Source: JAFGJU01 sp964570935
Lineage (GTDB): Bacteria > Eisenbacteria > RBG-16-71-46 > JAFGJU01
DNA length: 27,831 nucleotides
Direction of reading: 5' to 3'
Assembly (NCBI GenBank): GCA_964570935.1
Contig: CAZMZP010000057.1
Span: forward strand, 1 to 27,831
Part shown: piece after piece, positions 13,647 to 21,206 of the stretch
Layout of the letters: each line of letters starts with the position of its first letter
Position numbering within the stretch: position 1 is the first letter of the stretch
Program-made: the position numbers and the translations under genes
Notes under the pieces: generated by a model
What the model saw: the letters and a program-made list of their open reading frames with translations, nothing else
What the model was told of the DNA's origin: nothing
Database searches by the model: none

Positions 13647-15868
13647 GGCCCCGGGCCGGAATCCGTCCCGCCTCGTTCCGCCCCGCCCGCGCCGCGCCTC
13701 TCCCGCAGGAGCAGCAGCGCGGCCGTCAGTGCTGCCATGAGAGCCAGCGCGGCCTCACCGCACCCGCCCAGCGCGGGAACCTGCGCCACGATCGAAAACG
13801 TGGCATCGCTCTCGTCCTGCCCCTCGTTCCCGACGCCGTCAAACGCGACCACTCGGATGACGCACTGGGTGGAGTAAGTCCCCGGCACCAGCCAGACGTA
13901 ACTGGAATCGTTGGGTTCCCCGACGGCCACGGTGTCCGGGAACGTCAACCCTCCGTCGCGTGAAAGCAGGATTGAAACTGATTCTACGGTCTCGTTGTCG
14001 GTCGCTACCCACCTGATCTCGAACTGCTCGCCTGAGTGAAGCACTTCCGCACCGTTGGGCTCGACGACCGTGACGTCGGGCGGGTCCTCGTCGGGAAGCG
14101 CGGTCATCAGCTTTCCGGAACAAACAAGGGAGTACCACTGGCCGGCGGCCAGAGTACCCTTGTGGCTTACCACGACCATGTAGTCTCCCGCCGGGGGCGA
14201 CGCGACGTAGACCTGTTCGGCGTTGTCCCTGACGTTGTCTCCGGTCGTGGCCGCGCCGCCGGGACTGCCCGGGTTCAGGACGTAGGGATAGTAGGTCGCC
14301 GGAGTGTCCAGATACTTGAGCCTCAGGTCGAGGTCGTTTACCAGCGCCGGGGTCGTGGGATTGAGCGCCGGTGGAGGCTCCGTGCCCGCCGGGTCGGTCC
14401 AGGCCACCGTAAGCCTGAGCGGGGTCGAGCCGTCGCTCGTGCAGTAAAGAGTGTCCGAGCCGCCGTCGGCCAGGAAGTCCTCACGGATGTGGAACGGCTC
14501 GGTGGAGTCCAGCGAAATCAGCTGCGCGGCCTTGAGAGTATTGAGGAGCCCCCACCCGAACTTGTAGTCCGGACCCGTGGAGGTTCCCGCCTCGTCTGCC
14601 GTCTGCAGCAGCACGGCCTTCATGGTCGACGAAAGCGGTGTGGCGCCGCTGTGGGTGGACTCGTAGTGCCGTAGCACTGAATTGAGCGACCCCGACAGAT
14701 TGGGTGCCGCCATCGATGTGCCCCACAGCGAGATGTACTGAGAGTTGCTGATACTGCTGCAGGAATACAGGCCGGTCCCGTTCGCGACGAGGTCCGGTTT
14801 TATGCGGCCGTCGTCAGCCGGCCCCCAGCTGCTGAACGTTGTCATGACAACGTCGCTGGGCTGAGAGTAGCCGGCCGGGATGTCGTAGACGGCGCCGACC
14901 GAGATAACGTTCTTGGCCGTCGCACCGTGCGAGATGGAATCGTACCCGTCCGTGCCGCCGTCCGCGTCGCGTGTGGCGGTGCTCCACACCCAGTCGCCGG
15001 CGGCGTTGTCCCACACCCAGTGCCCCCCGCCGGGGCCGGGTCCGTAGTCCTCGCGGCTGTTACCCGCCGACGCCACAATCGTGTAGTAGGGCGCGCCGTG
15101 CGCGATCTCGTCCCAGTCCGCAGCCGCGAAACTGTAGAAACCGAAGTAGTAGTCCTCGACCGTGCTGACGTCCGGGTCGCCGTACCAGTACCAGTCGCCC
15201 GAGTATTCCCAGCCGGTCGCGTACCCGTACGAGTGGTTGGACACGTTCATTCCTGAGGCGGCGGCCGCCGCCATCTCGGCGTTGTCGTTGTTCCATTCGT
15301 ACGCGACCAGGTTGGCTTGATAGGACATGCCCTTTGCGGTGGCGATTACTCCTCCGGCTATCATGGTCCCGGCCACGTGCGTGGAGTGGTAGCTCACTCC
15401 TCCGGGAGAATCGATCTGTGTGGTACGGCCGACGAGCTCCTGGTGAGTAGTCAGGACCCCGCCTCCATCCCATATGCCCAGCTTGCCGGAAGCGGTGCCG
15501 GAGCCGGTCAGGGAGTACCCGTGTCCGCCGCCCGGCCACACCTTGTCCGTTCTGACCGTCTTTGCCGCGGTGAGGTTGTGCGTTTCGTAGAAGAATGGCC
15601 TGCCCTTCGCGTCGACGAAGATCAGCCTGATGTCGGGGTTCTGGTTCAGGGCGGCCTGCGCCGGGTTCGTGCTCTCGAGAAGCCTGTGGTAGGCCGGGCC
15701 GCGCTGCGACTGGAGCCTGCGCTGAAAGCGATTGGCCAGCTCATTCAGTGTGGACCCGTCCGTCGTCGGACGCGCCAGGACGACTGCCGCGGGTTCCAGT
15801 GCCACAAACGCGGCGAAGGAGAGAGCGGCGCAGAAGAGTGTGATCTTGAACCTGCGCGAAGAAAACAT
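13643..15868 (-). CDS. Secreted S8 (subtilisin-like) serine protease with C-terminal membrane-anchor/sorting tail
   Basis: A 741-residue protein. The signal peptide is at about residues 1-32. The catalytic triad is D134 (GIWDGGG), H164 (HSTHVAGT) and S385 (GTSMAAP), with the oxyanion Asn at N270 (ASAGN). Residues of about 215-300 hold an unusual Trp/Tyr/Gly/Asp-rich insertion. After the catalytic domain comes a P-like jelly roll (DPAGT, LVNDLDL, GDYMVVVSHKG) and then an Ig-like domain from about residue 600. The last 45 residues read GGCGEAAL, a hydrophobic helix, then RERR, resembling GlyGly-CTERM or MYXO-CTERM anchors. The ATG at 15868 follows GGGAGGAAC. It ends within the CTAG shared with the GlsB-like gene. 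Confidence 0.92.
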   Translation of the reverse strand: MFSSRRFKITLFCAALSFAAFVALEPAAVVLARPTTDGSTLNELANRFQRRLQSQRGPAYHRLLESTNPAQAALNQNPDIRLIFVDAKGRPFFYETHNLTAAKTVRTDKVWPGGGHGYSLTGSGTASGKLGIWDGGGVLTTHQELVGRTTQIDSPGGVSYHSTHVAGTMIAGGVIATAKGMSYQANLVAYEWNNDNAEMAAAAASGMNVSNHSYGYATGWEYSGDWYWYGDPDVSTVEDYYFGFYSFAAADWDEIAHGAPYYTIVASAGNSREDYGPGPGGGHWVWDNAAGDWVWSTATRDADGGTDGYDSISHGATAKNVISVGAVYDIPAGYSQPSDVVMTTFSSWGPADDGRIKPDLVANGTGLYSCSSISNSQYISLWGTSMAAPNLSGSLNSVLRHYESTHSGATPLSSTMKAVLLQTADEAGTSTGPDYKFGWGLLNTLKAAQLISLDSTEPFHIREDFLADGGSDTLYCTSDGSTPLRLTVAWTDPAGTEPPPALNPTTPALVNDLDLRLKYLDTPATYYPYVLNPGSPGGAATTGDNVRDNAEQVYVASPPAGDYMVVVSHKGTLAAGQWYSLVCSGKLMTALPDEDPPDVTVVEPNGAEVLHSGEQFEIRWVATDNETVESVSILLSRDGGLTFPDTVAVGEPNDSSYVWLVPGTYSTQCVIRVVAFDGVGNEGQDESDATFSIVAQVPALGGCGEAALALMAALTAALLLLRERRGAGGAERGGTDSGPGP

Positions 15869-15932
15869 GTGGAGTTCCTCCCTGGAGGCAGTCGAGTGGC
15901 CGCAAGGTGTCTTACTCCATGTGGCAACATCA

Positions 15933-15961
15933 ATTATAACACGTGGTGCGCGTCTTCGTAA
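15933..15961 (-). promoter_or_regulatory. Extended -10 promoter of the subtilase gene
   Basis: On the minus strand, a perfect TATAAT (15938-15933) preceded by TGT, forming an extended -10 element. TTACGA lies 17 bases upstream as a weak -35. The predicted start is near 15926, giving a leader of about 58 bases before the ATG at 15868. Confidence 0.7.
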
Positions 15962-15997
15962 GCTCCTTCTGCGCGGACGAGGGTCCGCAGCCGAGTG

Positions 15998-16027
15998 TTG
16001 CATGTTCCTGCAATCTGTGGTTACTAT
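15998..16027 (+). promoter_or_regulatory. Possible promoter of the flavoprotein operon
   Basis: TTGCAT (15998-16003), an 18-base spacer and TACTAT (16022-16027), each matching consensus at 4 of 6 positions. It would start transcription near 16034, consistent with the ATG at 16074 and against the in-frame ATG at 16001. Confidence 0.35.
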
Positions 16028-16073
16028 TGAAGCCCCCCTCGAAACGCCACGCTCCATTTCTCTGGCCAGGACG

Positions 16074-17474
16074 ATGAAGAAGACTGATTTCAACACACCC
16101 TTTTCCGCGAAAGTCTCTGCCGAGCTGCCGGCGAAGGGCCCGGATGTCGGGTTCCGGCTCGAAGACGGCGCGCGTGTCGCCGTTGTCGGCGGCGGCCCCG
16201 CCGGCTCCTTCTTCAGCTACTTCCTGCTCGAGCTGGCAGAGCGGGCGGGTGTGACCCTGAAAGTTGACGTCTACGAGCCGCGGGATTTCTCGACCTGTGC
16301 CCCACAGGGCTGCAACATGTGCGGAGGCATCATCTCCGAATCCCTGGTACAGGCGCTGGCCACCGAGGGGATCGGCCTTCCGCCCACGGTCGTGCAAAGA
16401 GGAATAGACTCCTACGTGCTGCACACGGACGTGGGCAACGTCCGCATCGATACCCCCCTCAACGAAATGAGGATAGCGGCCGTGTTCCGTGGGCCGGGGC
16501 CGCGGGACGCCCGCGACACCAGGTGGGGGAGTTTCGACGGCTTTCTTCAGGAGCGCGTCCGCGAGCGGGGTGCCGAAGTGATCCGAAGCCGGGTGGACGA
16601 ACTTGGATGGGAGTCGGGCCGCCCCCGCATAAGGACGAGAGACGGCTCGGTCGCGGTCTATGACTTCGTGGCGGTCGCGGTCGGTGTAAACACGGGTGCG
16701 CTGAAGACATTCCGGGAGGCCGTCGCCGGTTACCGTCCGCCGAGGACCACGCGGACGTATATCGGAGAGTATTTCCTGGGCGAACAGAACGTGGCCCGCA
16801 TCCTTGGGAGCTCGATGCACGTGTTCCTGTTGAGCATTCCGCGGATCGAATTCGCGGCCATCATACCGAAGGGCGGCTACGCCACGGTGTGCCTCCTCGG
16901 ACGGGACATAGACAACGCGCTCGTGCAGTCTTTCCTGGACTCACCCGTAGTTAGGGAATGCCTGCCGCCCGACAGCTACGCCGGTCACTGTTCGTGCCAC
17001 TGCTGGCCCAGCATAAACGTGAGGGGCGCGGTCAGGCCTTTTTCAGACCGGATTGTCTTTATAGGCGACAGCGGGTTCGCCAGGCTTTACAAGGACGGAA
17101 TCGGAGCCGCCTACAGGACCGCCAAGGCTGCCGCGACCACGGCGCTGTTTAACGGCGTGTCCGCCGCCGATTTCGAAAAACACTACTGGCCCGCGTGCAG
17201 AGCGATCGGCGAAGACAATCGAATCGGCGTGCTCACCTTCGCCGTGTCGCGCCGCGTGCAGGGAATCGGGTTCCTGCTGCGCGCCCTTCTGCGCATGGTC
17301 TCGGCAGAGCAGCGCGAGGCCGGCGAGCGCAGGAGGATGAGCCTGGTGCTCTGGGACCTCTTCACGGGAAGCGCTTCGTACAAGAACATTTTCCTGCGGA
17401 CTCTTCAGCCCGCGTTCATCGCCAGGTTCCTGTGGAACTCGGCGGTGTCCATACTGAAGAAGGACGGCGTCTAG
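16074..17474 (+). CDS. FAD-dependent oxidoreductase, geranylgeranyl-reductase-like
   Basis: A 466-residue flavoprotein. The N-terminal FAD/NAD fold shows V-VVGGGPAGS at about residues 36-45 and an acidic strand end (DVYEPRDF). A cysteine cluster follows, C75, C80 and C83 (CAPQGCNMCGG). A second FAD motif appears near residues 320-345 (DRIVFIGDSGFARLYKDGIGAAYRTA), just after another cysteine-rich stretch, HCSCHCWP. The architecture matches geranylgeranyl reductase/PHBH-type proteins that reduce or oxidise lipids, quinones or aromatics; the substrate is unknown. The C-terminal 90 residues are helical and hydrophobic, suggesting membrane association. The next two genes follow at 18 and 32 bases and encode cNMP-binding and cyclase proteins. 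Confidence 0.85.
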   Translation: MKKTDFNTPFSAKVSAELPAKGPDVGFRLEDGARVAVVGGGPAGSFFSYFLLELAERAGVTLKVDVYEPRDFSTCAPQGCNMCGGIISESLVQALATEGIGLPPTVVQRGIDSYVLHTDVGNVRIDTPLNEMRIAAVFRGPGPRDARDTRWGSFDGFLQERVRERGAEVIRSRVDELGWESGRPRIRTRDGSVAVYDFVAVAVGVNTGALKTFREAVAGYRPPRTTRTYIGEYFLGEQNVARILGSSMHVFLLSIPRIEFAAIIPKGGYATVCLLGRDIDNALVQSFLDSPVVRECLPPDSYAGHCSCHCWPSINVRGAVRPFSDRIVFIGDSGFARLYKDGIGAAYRTAKAAATTALFNGVSAADFEKHYWPACRAIGEDNRIGVLTFAVSRRVQGIGFLLRALLRMVSAEQREAGERRRMSLVLWDLFTGSASYKNIFLRTLQPAFIARFLWNSAVSILKKDGV

Positions 17475-17492
17475 TCATGGAGGTGTGGATTG

Positions 17493-17867
17493 ATGCAGCC
17501 CGGAGGCCTCGGAAAGACATACAAGGACGGGGAGGTCATCGTGCGCCAGGGCGACACTGGTGACAGCATGTACGTGATCCAGGACGGACAGGCGGAGGTC
17601 GTGGTGGAAAAGGACGGGAGAGAAGTCCGACTGAGGACCCTGGGAAAGGACGAGTTCGTCGGAGAAATGGCGGTTTTCGAGCGCGAAACCCGCTCCGCGA
17701 CTGTGCGAGCCGTCGGAGACGTGCGCGTCCTGACCGTCGACAGAAGGAGCATCATGAAGAAGATCCAGGACGATCCGTCTCTGGCGTTCAGGATCATGGA
17801 GACCATGTCGCGGCGCATTAGGACGCTGTCAGAGGAGGTCGTCTCGCTCAGCAAGGGAGACCGATAG
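17493..17867 (+). CDS. Stand-alone cyclic nucleotide-binding domain protein
   Basis: A 124-residue CRP-type effector domain with no DNA-binding helix-turn-helix. The phosphate-binding cassette is intact: FVGEMAVFE with E58, then R67-S68-A69 (TRSATVRA), the Glu and Arg that bind ribose and cyclic phosphate in CAP and PKA domains. A helical tail of about residues 95-120 could mediate dimerisation or partner binding. It presumably transmits a cNMP signal by protein contact, most simply to the flavoprotein encoded 18 bases upstream (inference). GGAGG lies 9 bases before the ATG; the TTG three bases earlier is an alternative start. Confidence 0.9.
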   Translation: MQPGGLGKTYKDGEVIVRQGDTGDSMYVIQDGQAEVVVEKDGREVRLRTLGKDEFVGEMAVFERETRSATVRAVGDVRVLTVDRRSIMKKIQDDPSLAFRIMETMSRRIRTLSEEVVSLSKGDR

Positions 17868-17899
17868 GCATCACGGCCGCACGGGACAGAGAAAAGCGA

Positions 17900-18967
17900 A
17901 TGTCGAGATTTTACAGGACGCCTCCTCGAACCGACCGTCCCCCTCGGACACTGATCGCCGCTGCCGGCACGGCGGGCGAGGAGCGCTACATTTTCTACGA
18001 CAGGATTGAAATAGGCCGCTGCCGCGAGGGCGCGGACCTTCCGCCGGGCGTTCTGCTGCTGCGAGACCCCACGGTGTCTTCCCGGCATTGCACCATCAGC
18101 CAGACCCTCGACGGCCGGTGTTTTGCCCGCGACACGAGTCTCAACGGCACGTGGGTCGACGGCCGGAGAGTGGTCCCTAATCTCGAAGTGGAAGTCTCGC
18201 CCGGACAGGCCATACGCGTGGGAGACGGACACGAATTCGTAATCGCCCCCGGCGCCGACTCAGACGGCGCGAGACGCGAACACGCGGTCCGGTCCGCCAC
18301 GGTTGCCGTCTCGACTCCGGTGATGGCCAGCGTGCTGGTGGGTGACATAATGGACTACACCCGGCTCGTGCAGAAGGCCGCGTCCACCGAGCTTCAGGAA
18401 TCGGTTCGCCGGGTGTTCGAAAAGCTTGCCGCGGAGACCGAACGGCATCGCGGAACGGTCAAGGAGTACCAGGGAGACGCAATCGTGGCGTTCTGGGAGG
18501 ACGGCGGTAGAACCGAGGCAGGCCGGAAGCCAGGCGGCGCGGCCACACTGGCGCCTCCGGGCGGGGCGGTCGAGGGGGCGTTCCCGGGCGCGGCGCAGGC
18601 CGCCAACGCGTGCGCGGCGGCTCTGGCTCTGGACAGGCTTGCGACGGGCATGGCCGAGGACCGCTCGGTGTGGGCGCTACCCGGATTTCCGCTGCGCATG
18701 GACTGGGCAGTCGCTACGGGGCCAGTAACCATTGGCAGGATAGGCGAGGGCGGCCGCGCGGTGCTGTCCATGATAGGGGAGCCGATAGTCCTCGCCTTCC
18801 GGCTGGAGAAATTCGCGTGCCGGGACACCGGACGGATCCTGGTGTGTCCCAGGACCCGGACCGCCGCCTCCGGGGCCTTTGAGTTTCGAGACCTCGGGGA
18901 GATGCACGCCAAGGGATTCGCGAGGCCGGAAAAAGTGTTTGCGCTGACCGGGCCGCGCTCCGTTTGA
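17900..18967 (+). CDS. FHA domain-class III nucleotidyl cyclase fusion
   Basis: A 355-residue protein. The FHA domain spans about residues 30-115 with IGR (38-40), SSRH (60-63) and NG (82-83), the phosphothreonine-binding set. The cyclase domain covers about 142-350. Metal-binding aspartates D149 (VGDIMDYT) and D193 (QGDAIVAFW) are present, and R301 occupies the transition-state Arg position. E189 stands where adenylyl cyclases usually have the base-selecting Lys, and V297 replaces the usual transition-state Asn (GEPIVLAFR versus GDxVNLAxR). A Gly/Ala/Pro-rich insertion lies at about 202-232. It probably makes a cyclic nucleotide for the neighbouring binding protein, or is a modified or regulatory cyclase. 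The ribosome binding site is weak. Confidence 0.9.
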   Translation: MSRFYRTPPRTDRPPRTLIAAAGTAGEERYIFYDRIEIGRCREGADLPPGVLLLRDPTVSSRHCTISQTLDGRCFARDTSLNGTWVDGRRVVPNLEVEVSPGQAIRVGDGHEFVIAPGADSDGARREHAVRSATVAVSTPVMASVLVGDIMDYTRLVQKAASTELQESVRRVFEKLAAETERHRGTVKEYQGDAIVAFWEDGGRTEAGRKPGGAATLAPPGGAVEGAFPGAAQAANACAAALALDRLATGMAEDRSVWALPGFPLRMDWAVATGPVTIGRIGEGGRAVLSMIGEPIVLAFRLEKFACRDTGRILVCPRTRTAASGAFEFRDLGEMHAKGFARPEKVFALTGPRSV

Positions 18968-18980
18968 CCGGGCCGCGCTC
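18945..18980 (+). repeat. Tandem duplication spanning the cyclase stop codon
   Basis: The 16-base string TGACCGGGCCGCGCTC occurs at 18945-18960 and again at 18965-18980, a 20-base period. The actual stop codon is the TGA that opens the second copy; in the first copy the same TGA is out of frame. Confidence 0.85.
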
Positions 18981-18985
18981 TGGTC

Positions 18986-19002
18986 GGCAGCGTCTCGCTG
19001 CC
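18986..19002 (+). terminator. Small hairpin after the cyclase operon
   Basis: Seven-bp perfect stem GGCAGCG/CGCTGCC with a TCT loop, 18 bases after the cyclase stop. No T-run follows, so termination here is only possible. Confidence 0.3.
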
Positions 19003-19066
19003 GCCCGGGCCGCAATCGCCCCGCCCGGGTCGGATGCCAGCCGCCCCGGCCAACCGCAGTTTTAGG

Positions 19067-19094
19067 TTGACAGGCCGTAGCGTTGTGATTGAAT
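19067..19094 (+). promoter_or_regulatory. Promoter upstream of the small membrane protein gene
   Basis: A perfect TTGACA (19067-19072), a 16-base spacer and TTGAAT (19089-19094, 4 of 6 matches). The predicted start near 19101 precedes the ATG at 19178 by about 77 bases. Confidence 0.5.
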
Positions 19095-19177
19095 CTCTCG
19101 CCGTGTGAAGTCGCTGTCGACCGTTCCGGTTTCTGCCCGTCCGGGCCGGTCTCGAAACTCCGGCAAGGGAGGTCTGT

Positions 19178-19393
19178 ATGAAGTTCTACAGGGTTATCTC
19201 GAACATCTGCTTTGCGCTCGGGTTTCTGTCCATAATAGCGGCCCTGGTGGTCTGGTGGGCCACGAAGGGCCAGGGGAGTCCGGAGGAGCTGGCGCACGCC
19301 GAGCGCTTCGGAATTTTCGTCGGCCTGTGGGCGCCCACCTTCTTCATCCTGTCGAACAGACTGGACCGTTTCGCGGACAAGGCGGGCTCTTAA
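19178..19393 (+). CDS. Small two-helix membrane protein of unknown function
   Basis: A 71-residue protein. Hydrophobic segments lie at about residues 8-28 (ICFALGFLSIIAALVVWW) and 44-60 (FGIFVGLWAPTFFILSN), separated by a charged loop and ending in a charged tail. A strong AAGGGAGG site lies six bases before the ATG. I do not recognise the family. It has its own putative promoter upstream and a hairpin downstream, so it looks monocistronic. Confidence 0.75.
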   Translation: MKFYRVISNICFALGFLSIIAALVVWWATKGQGSPEELAHAERFGIFVGLWAPTFFILSNRLDRFADKAGS

Positions 19394-19476
19394 GAAGTAG
19401 CGTCGCGAGGCTGGTCCGCCTCCGGAATGACGGCGAGAAGACGCCGTCTTCCGCACCGCCTGACCGACATTTCTCC

Positions 19477-19501
19477 GGGCAAGCCGTGCTGCGGCTTGCC
19501 C
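19477..19501 (+). terminator. Putative terminator between the small membrane protein and photolyase genes
   Basis: A 10-bp perfect stem (GGGCAAGCCG and CGGCTTGCCC) with a five-base loop, followed by TTCTCACTGTTTG, which is moderately T-rich. It lies 84 bases after the small gene's stop and 58 before the photolyase start. Confidence 0.5.
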
Positions 19502-19559
19502 TTCTCACTGTTTGTCCCGCACCCGCTGTCGCGGGCGCCAAAACGCGAGAGTCACGGAC

Positions 19560-20960
19560 GTGAACCCAAACAGAATCCGTATGCTCAAGCCGGAACCCGA
19601 AAGGGCGCGCCGCAAGGACGGTCCGGTCGTCTACTGGATGAGCAGGGACCAGCGCGCGGAGGACAACTGGGCGCTGTTGTTCGCCCAGGAGCAGGCGGTG
19701 CAGGCAAGGGCGCCTCTGGTCGTCGTATTCTGCCTGGCTCCGTGCTTTCTGGGCGCAGCGGCCGGCCATTATGCCTTCATGCTGGGCGGCCTGCGCGAAG
19801 TGGAGGAACGCCTGCGAGGAAGAGGCATTCCGTTTCACCTGGCCAGGGGCGAGACCGGCCGCGCGATTCCGGGAGTGGTAAAGGCGCTCCGCGCTCGCTG
19901 TCTGGTGACTGACTTCGACCCTCTTCGCGTCAAGCGCGACTGGAAGGACGCGGTCTCGGCGAAGATAAGCACCGCTTTTTTCGAGGTGGACGCGCACAAC
20001 ATCGTGCCGTGCTGGAAGGCCTCGCCGAAACGGGAGTTTGCGGCGCGCACGCTGCGCCCCAAACTGACGAGATTGCTGCCGGAGTTCCTGGAAGAGTTTC
20101 CCGGGCTCAGGAAGCATCCGGTCGGGTGGAAGGACGGCGCGCCGGCGGTCGAATGGGACGACGCGGCGCGATGGCTCGGAGCCCGTGGGCGGACGACGCG
20201 CTCGGCCCCCGGCGGGTCCGGCCCCCGCGTCATACCCGCCACAGCTGCCGTGCCTGGCGCCTCACGCGGCCGGAAGGTCCTCGCCGAGTTCCTTGCCAGC
20301 GGGCTCGCCCGGTACGACCGGCGCAGAAACGACCCGAATCTCGACGGCACTTCGAACCTCTCGCCCTACCTCCACTTCGGCCAGATCTCCGCGCAGAGGG
20401 TGGCCCTCGAGGTCCGCAAATCCGGCTCAAGCCGGGCGGCGAAGGAAGCGTTCTTGGAGGAGCTCGTGGTGCGGCGGGAGCTGTCCGACAATTTCTGCTT
20501 CTACACTCCCCGCTACGACGGCGCGGGAGGTTTCCCGGACTGGGCCCTCAAGACTCTGGCCGCTCACCGGGAAGACGCCAGGGAGTACGTGTACTCGCTC
20601 GAGCAGTTCGAGCAGGCCCGGACCCACGACCCGCTGTGGAACGCGGCACAGGCGCACATGGTGGCGACCGGCAAGATGCACGGGTACATGCGGATGTACT
20701 GGGCCAAGAAGATACTCGAATGGAGCAAGTCGCCGGGCGACGCGATGCGCGTCGCGGTGTACCTCAACGACACGTACGAGCTGGACGGCAGAGACCCGAA
20801 CGGATACGCCGGCATCGCCTGGTCCATAGGTGGTGTTCACGACAGACCCTGGCCCGAACGCAGAGTGTTTGGTACAATCCGTTACATGAGTTACGGAGGA
20901 TGCAAGGCGAAGTTCGACGTGGACGCTTACGTGCAGCGGTACGGACAGCGGGGAGGCTGA
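19560..20960 (+). CDS. phr: Class II CPD photolyase
   Basis: A 466-residue DNA repair flavoenzyme that uses blue light and FADH- to split cyclobutane pyrimidine dimers. It follows class II photolyases such as the Methanosarcina enzyme along its whole length: NRIRMLK at the N-terminus, VVYWMSRDQRAEDNWALLFAQ, FFEVDAHNIVPCW, TFRPKL-like RTLRPKL, SNLSPYLHFGQIS, TGKMHGYMRMYWAKKILEW, NDTYELDGRDPNGYAGIAW and GCKAKFDV. The GTG at 19560 reproduces the usual class II N-terminus, although its ribosome binding site is weak; the in-frame extension upstream has no family similarity. The dodecin gene begins two bases after its stop. Confidence 0.96.
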   Translation: MNPNRIRMLKPEPERARRKDGPVVYWMSRDQRAEDNWALLFAQEQAVQARAPLVVVFCLAPCFLGAAAGHYAFMLGGLREVEERLRGRGIPFHLARGETGRAIPGVVKALRARCLVTDFDPLRVKRDWKDAVSAKISTAFFEVDAHNIVPCWKASPKREFAARTLRPKLTRLLPEFLEEFPGLRKHPVGWKDGAPAVEWDDAARWLGARGRTTRSAPGGSGPRVIPATAAVPGASRGRKVLAEFLASGLARYDRRRNDPNLDGTSNLSPYLHFGQISAQRVALEVRKSGSSRAAKEAFLEELVVRRELSDNFCFYTPRYDGAGGFPDWALKTLAAHREDAREYVYSLEQFEQARTHDPLWNAAQAHMVATGKMHGYMRMYWAKKILEWSKSPGDAMRVAVYLNDTYELDGRDPNGYAGIAWSIGGVHDRPWPERRVFGTIRYMSYGGCKAKFDVDAYVQRYGQRGG

Positions 20961-20962
20961 AC

Positions 20963-21157
20963 ATGCTTAAGATGCTCGAGATCACGGCCAGCTCGGAGCT
21001 GGGGTATTCGGAAGCGGTCAGGGGTGCGATTGAGAAACTCACTGCCGCCGGTGAGAAGATTCATTTCTTCCAGGTTTTGGAGCAAAGGGGCTCAGTCCGG
21101 GACGGCAAGCTCAGGGAGTTCCAGGCCATAATGAAGGTGGCCGTCGAGCCGCGGTAG
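20963..21157 (+). CDS. Dodecin family flavin-binding protein
   Basis: A 64-residue protein with the dodecin layout: MLKMLEITAS strand, YSEAVRGAIEKL helix, then IHFFQVLEQRGSV and a final FQAIMKVAVE strand. Dodecins assemble as dodecamers that bind or buffer flavins (FMN, riboflavin or FAD-related) in the cytoplasm. At the position of the flavin-stacking Trp of bacterial dodecins (IRWVEVVEQ) this protein has F35. It begins two bases after the photolyase stop with GGGAGG inside the photolyase end, so the two are translationally coupled; storing flavin for the photolyase is an attractive inference. Confidence 0.88.
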   Translation: MLKMLEITASSELGYSEAVRGAIEKLTAAGEKIHFFQVLEQRGSVRDGKLREFQAIMKVAVEPR

Positions 21158-21206
21158 CAACCGCGGAGCCCGCTACGGTGCTGACGCCAGCGCAAGGAGG
21201 AGTGGA

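Noticed and set aside
15869..16096. N-terminal extension of the subtilase
   Set aside because: The signal peptide starts at the ATG at 15868 with a good ribosome binding site, and the predicted promoter lies within the extension.
3096..19501. Relationship between the hairpins at 3096-3132 and 19477-19501, which share GGGCAAGC
   Set aside because: The shared eight bases differ in register and loop, and GC-rich terminator stems often look alike; not enough for a repeat family.
20009..20962. Upstream part of a 382-codon frame that includes the dodecin
   Set aside because: It overlaps the photolyase in another frame with Arg-rich meaningless sequence; only the final 64 codons, from the ATG at 20963, match a protein family.
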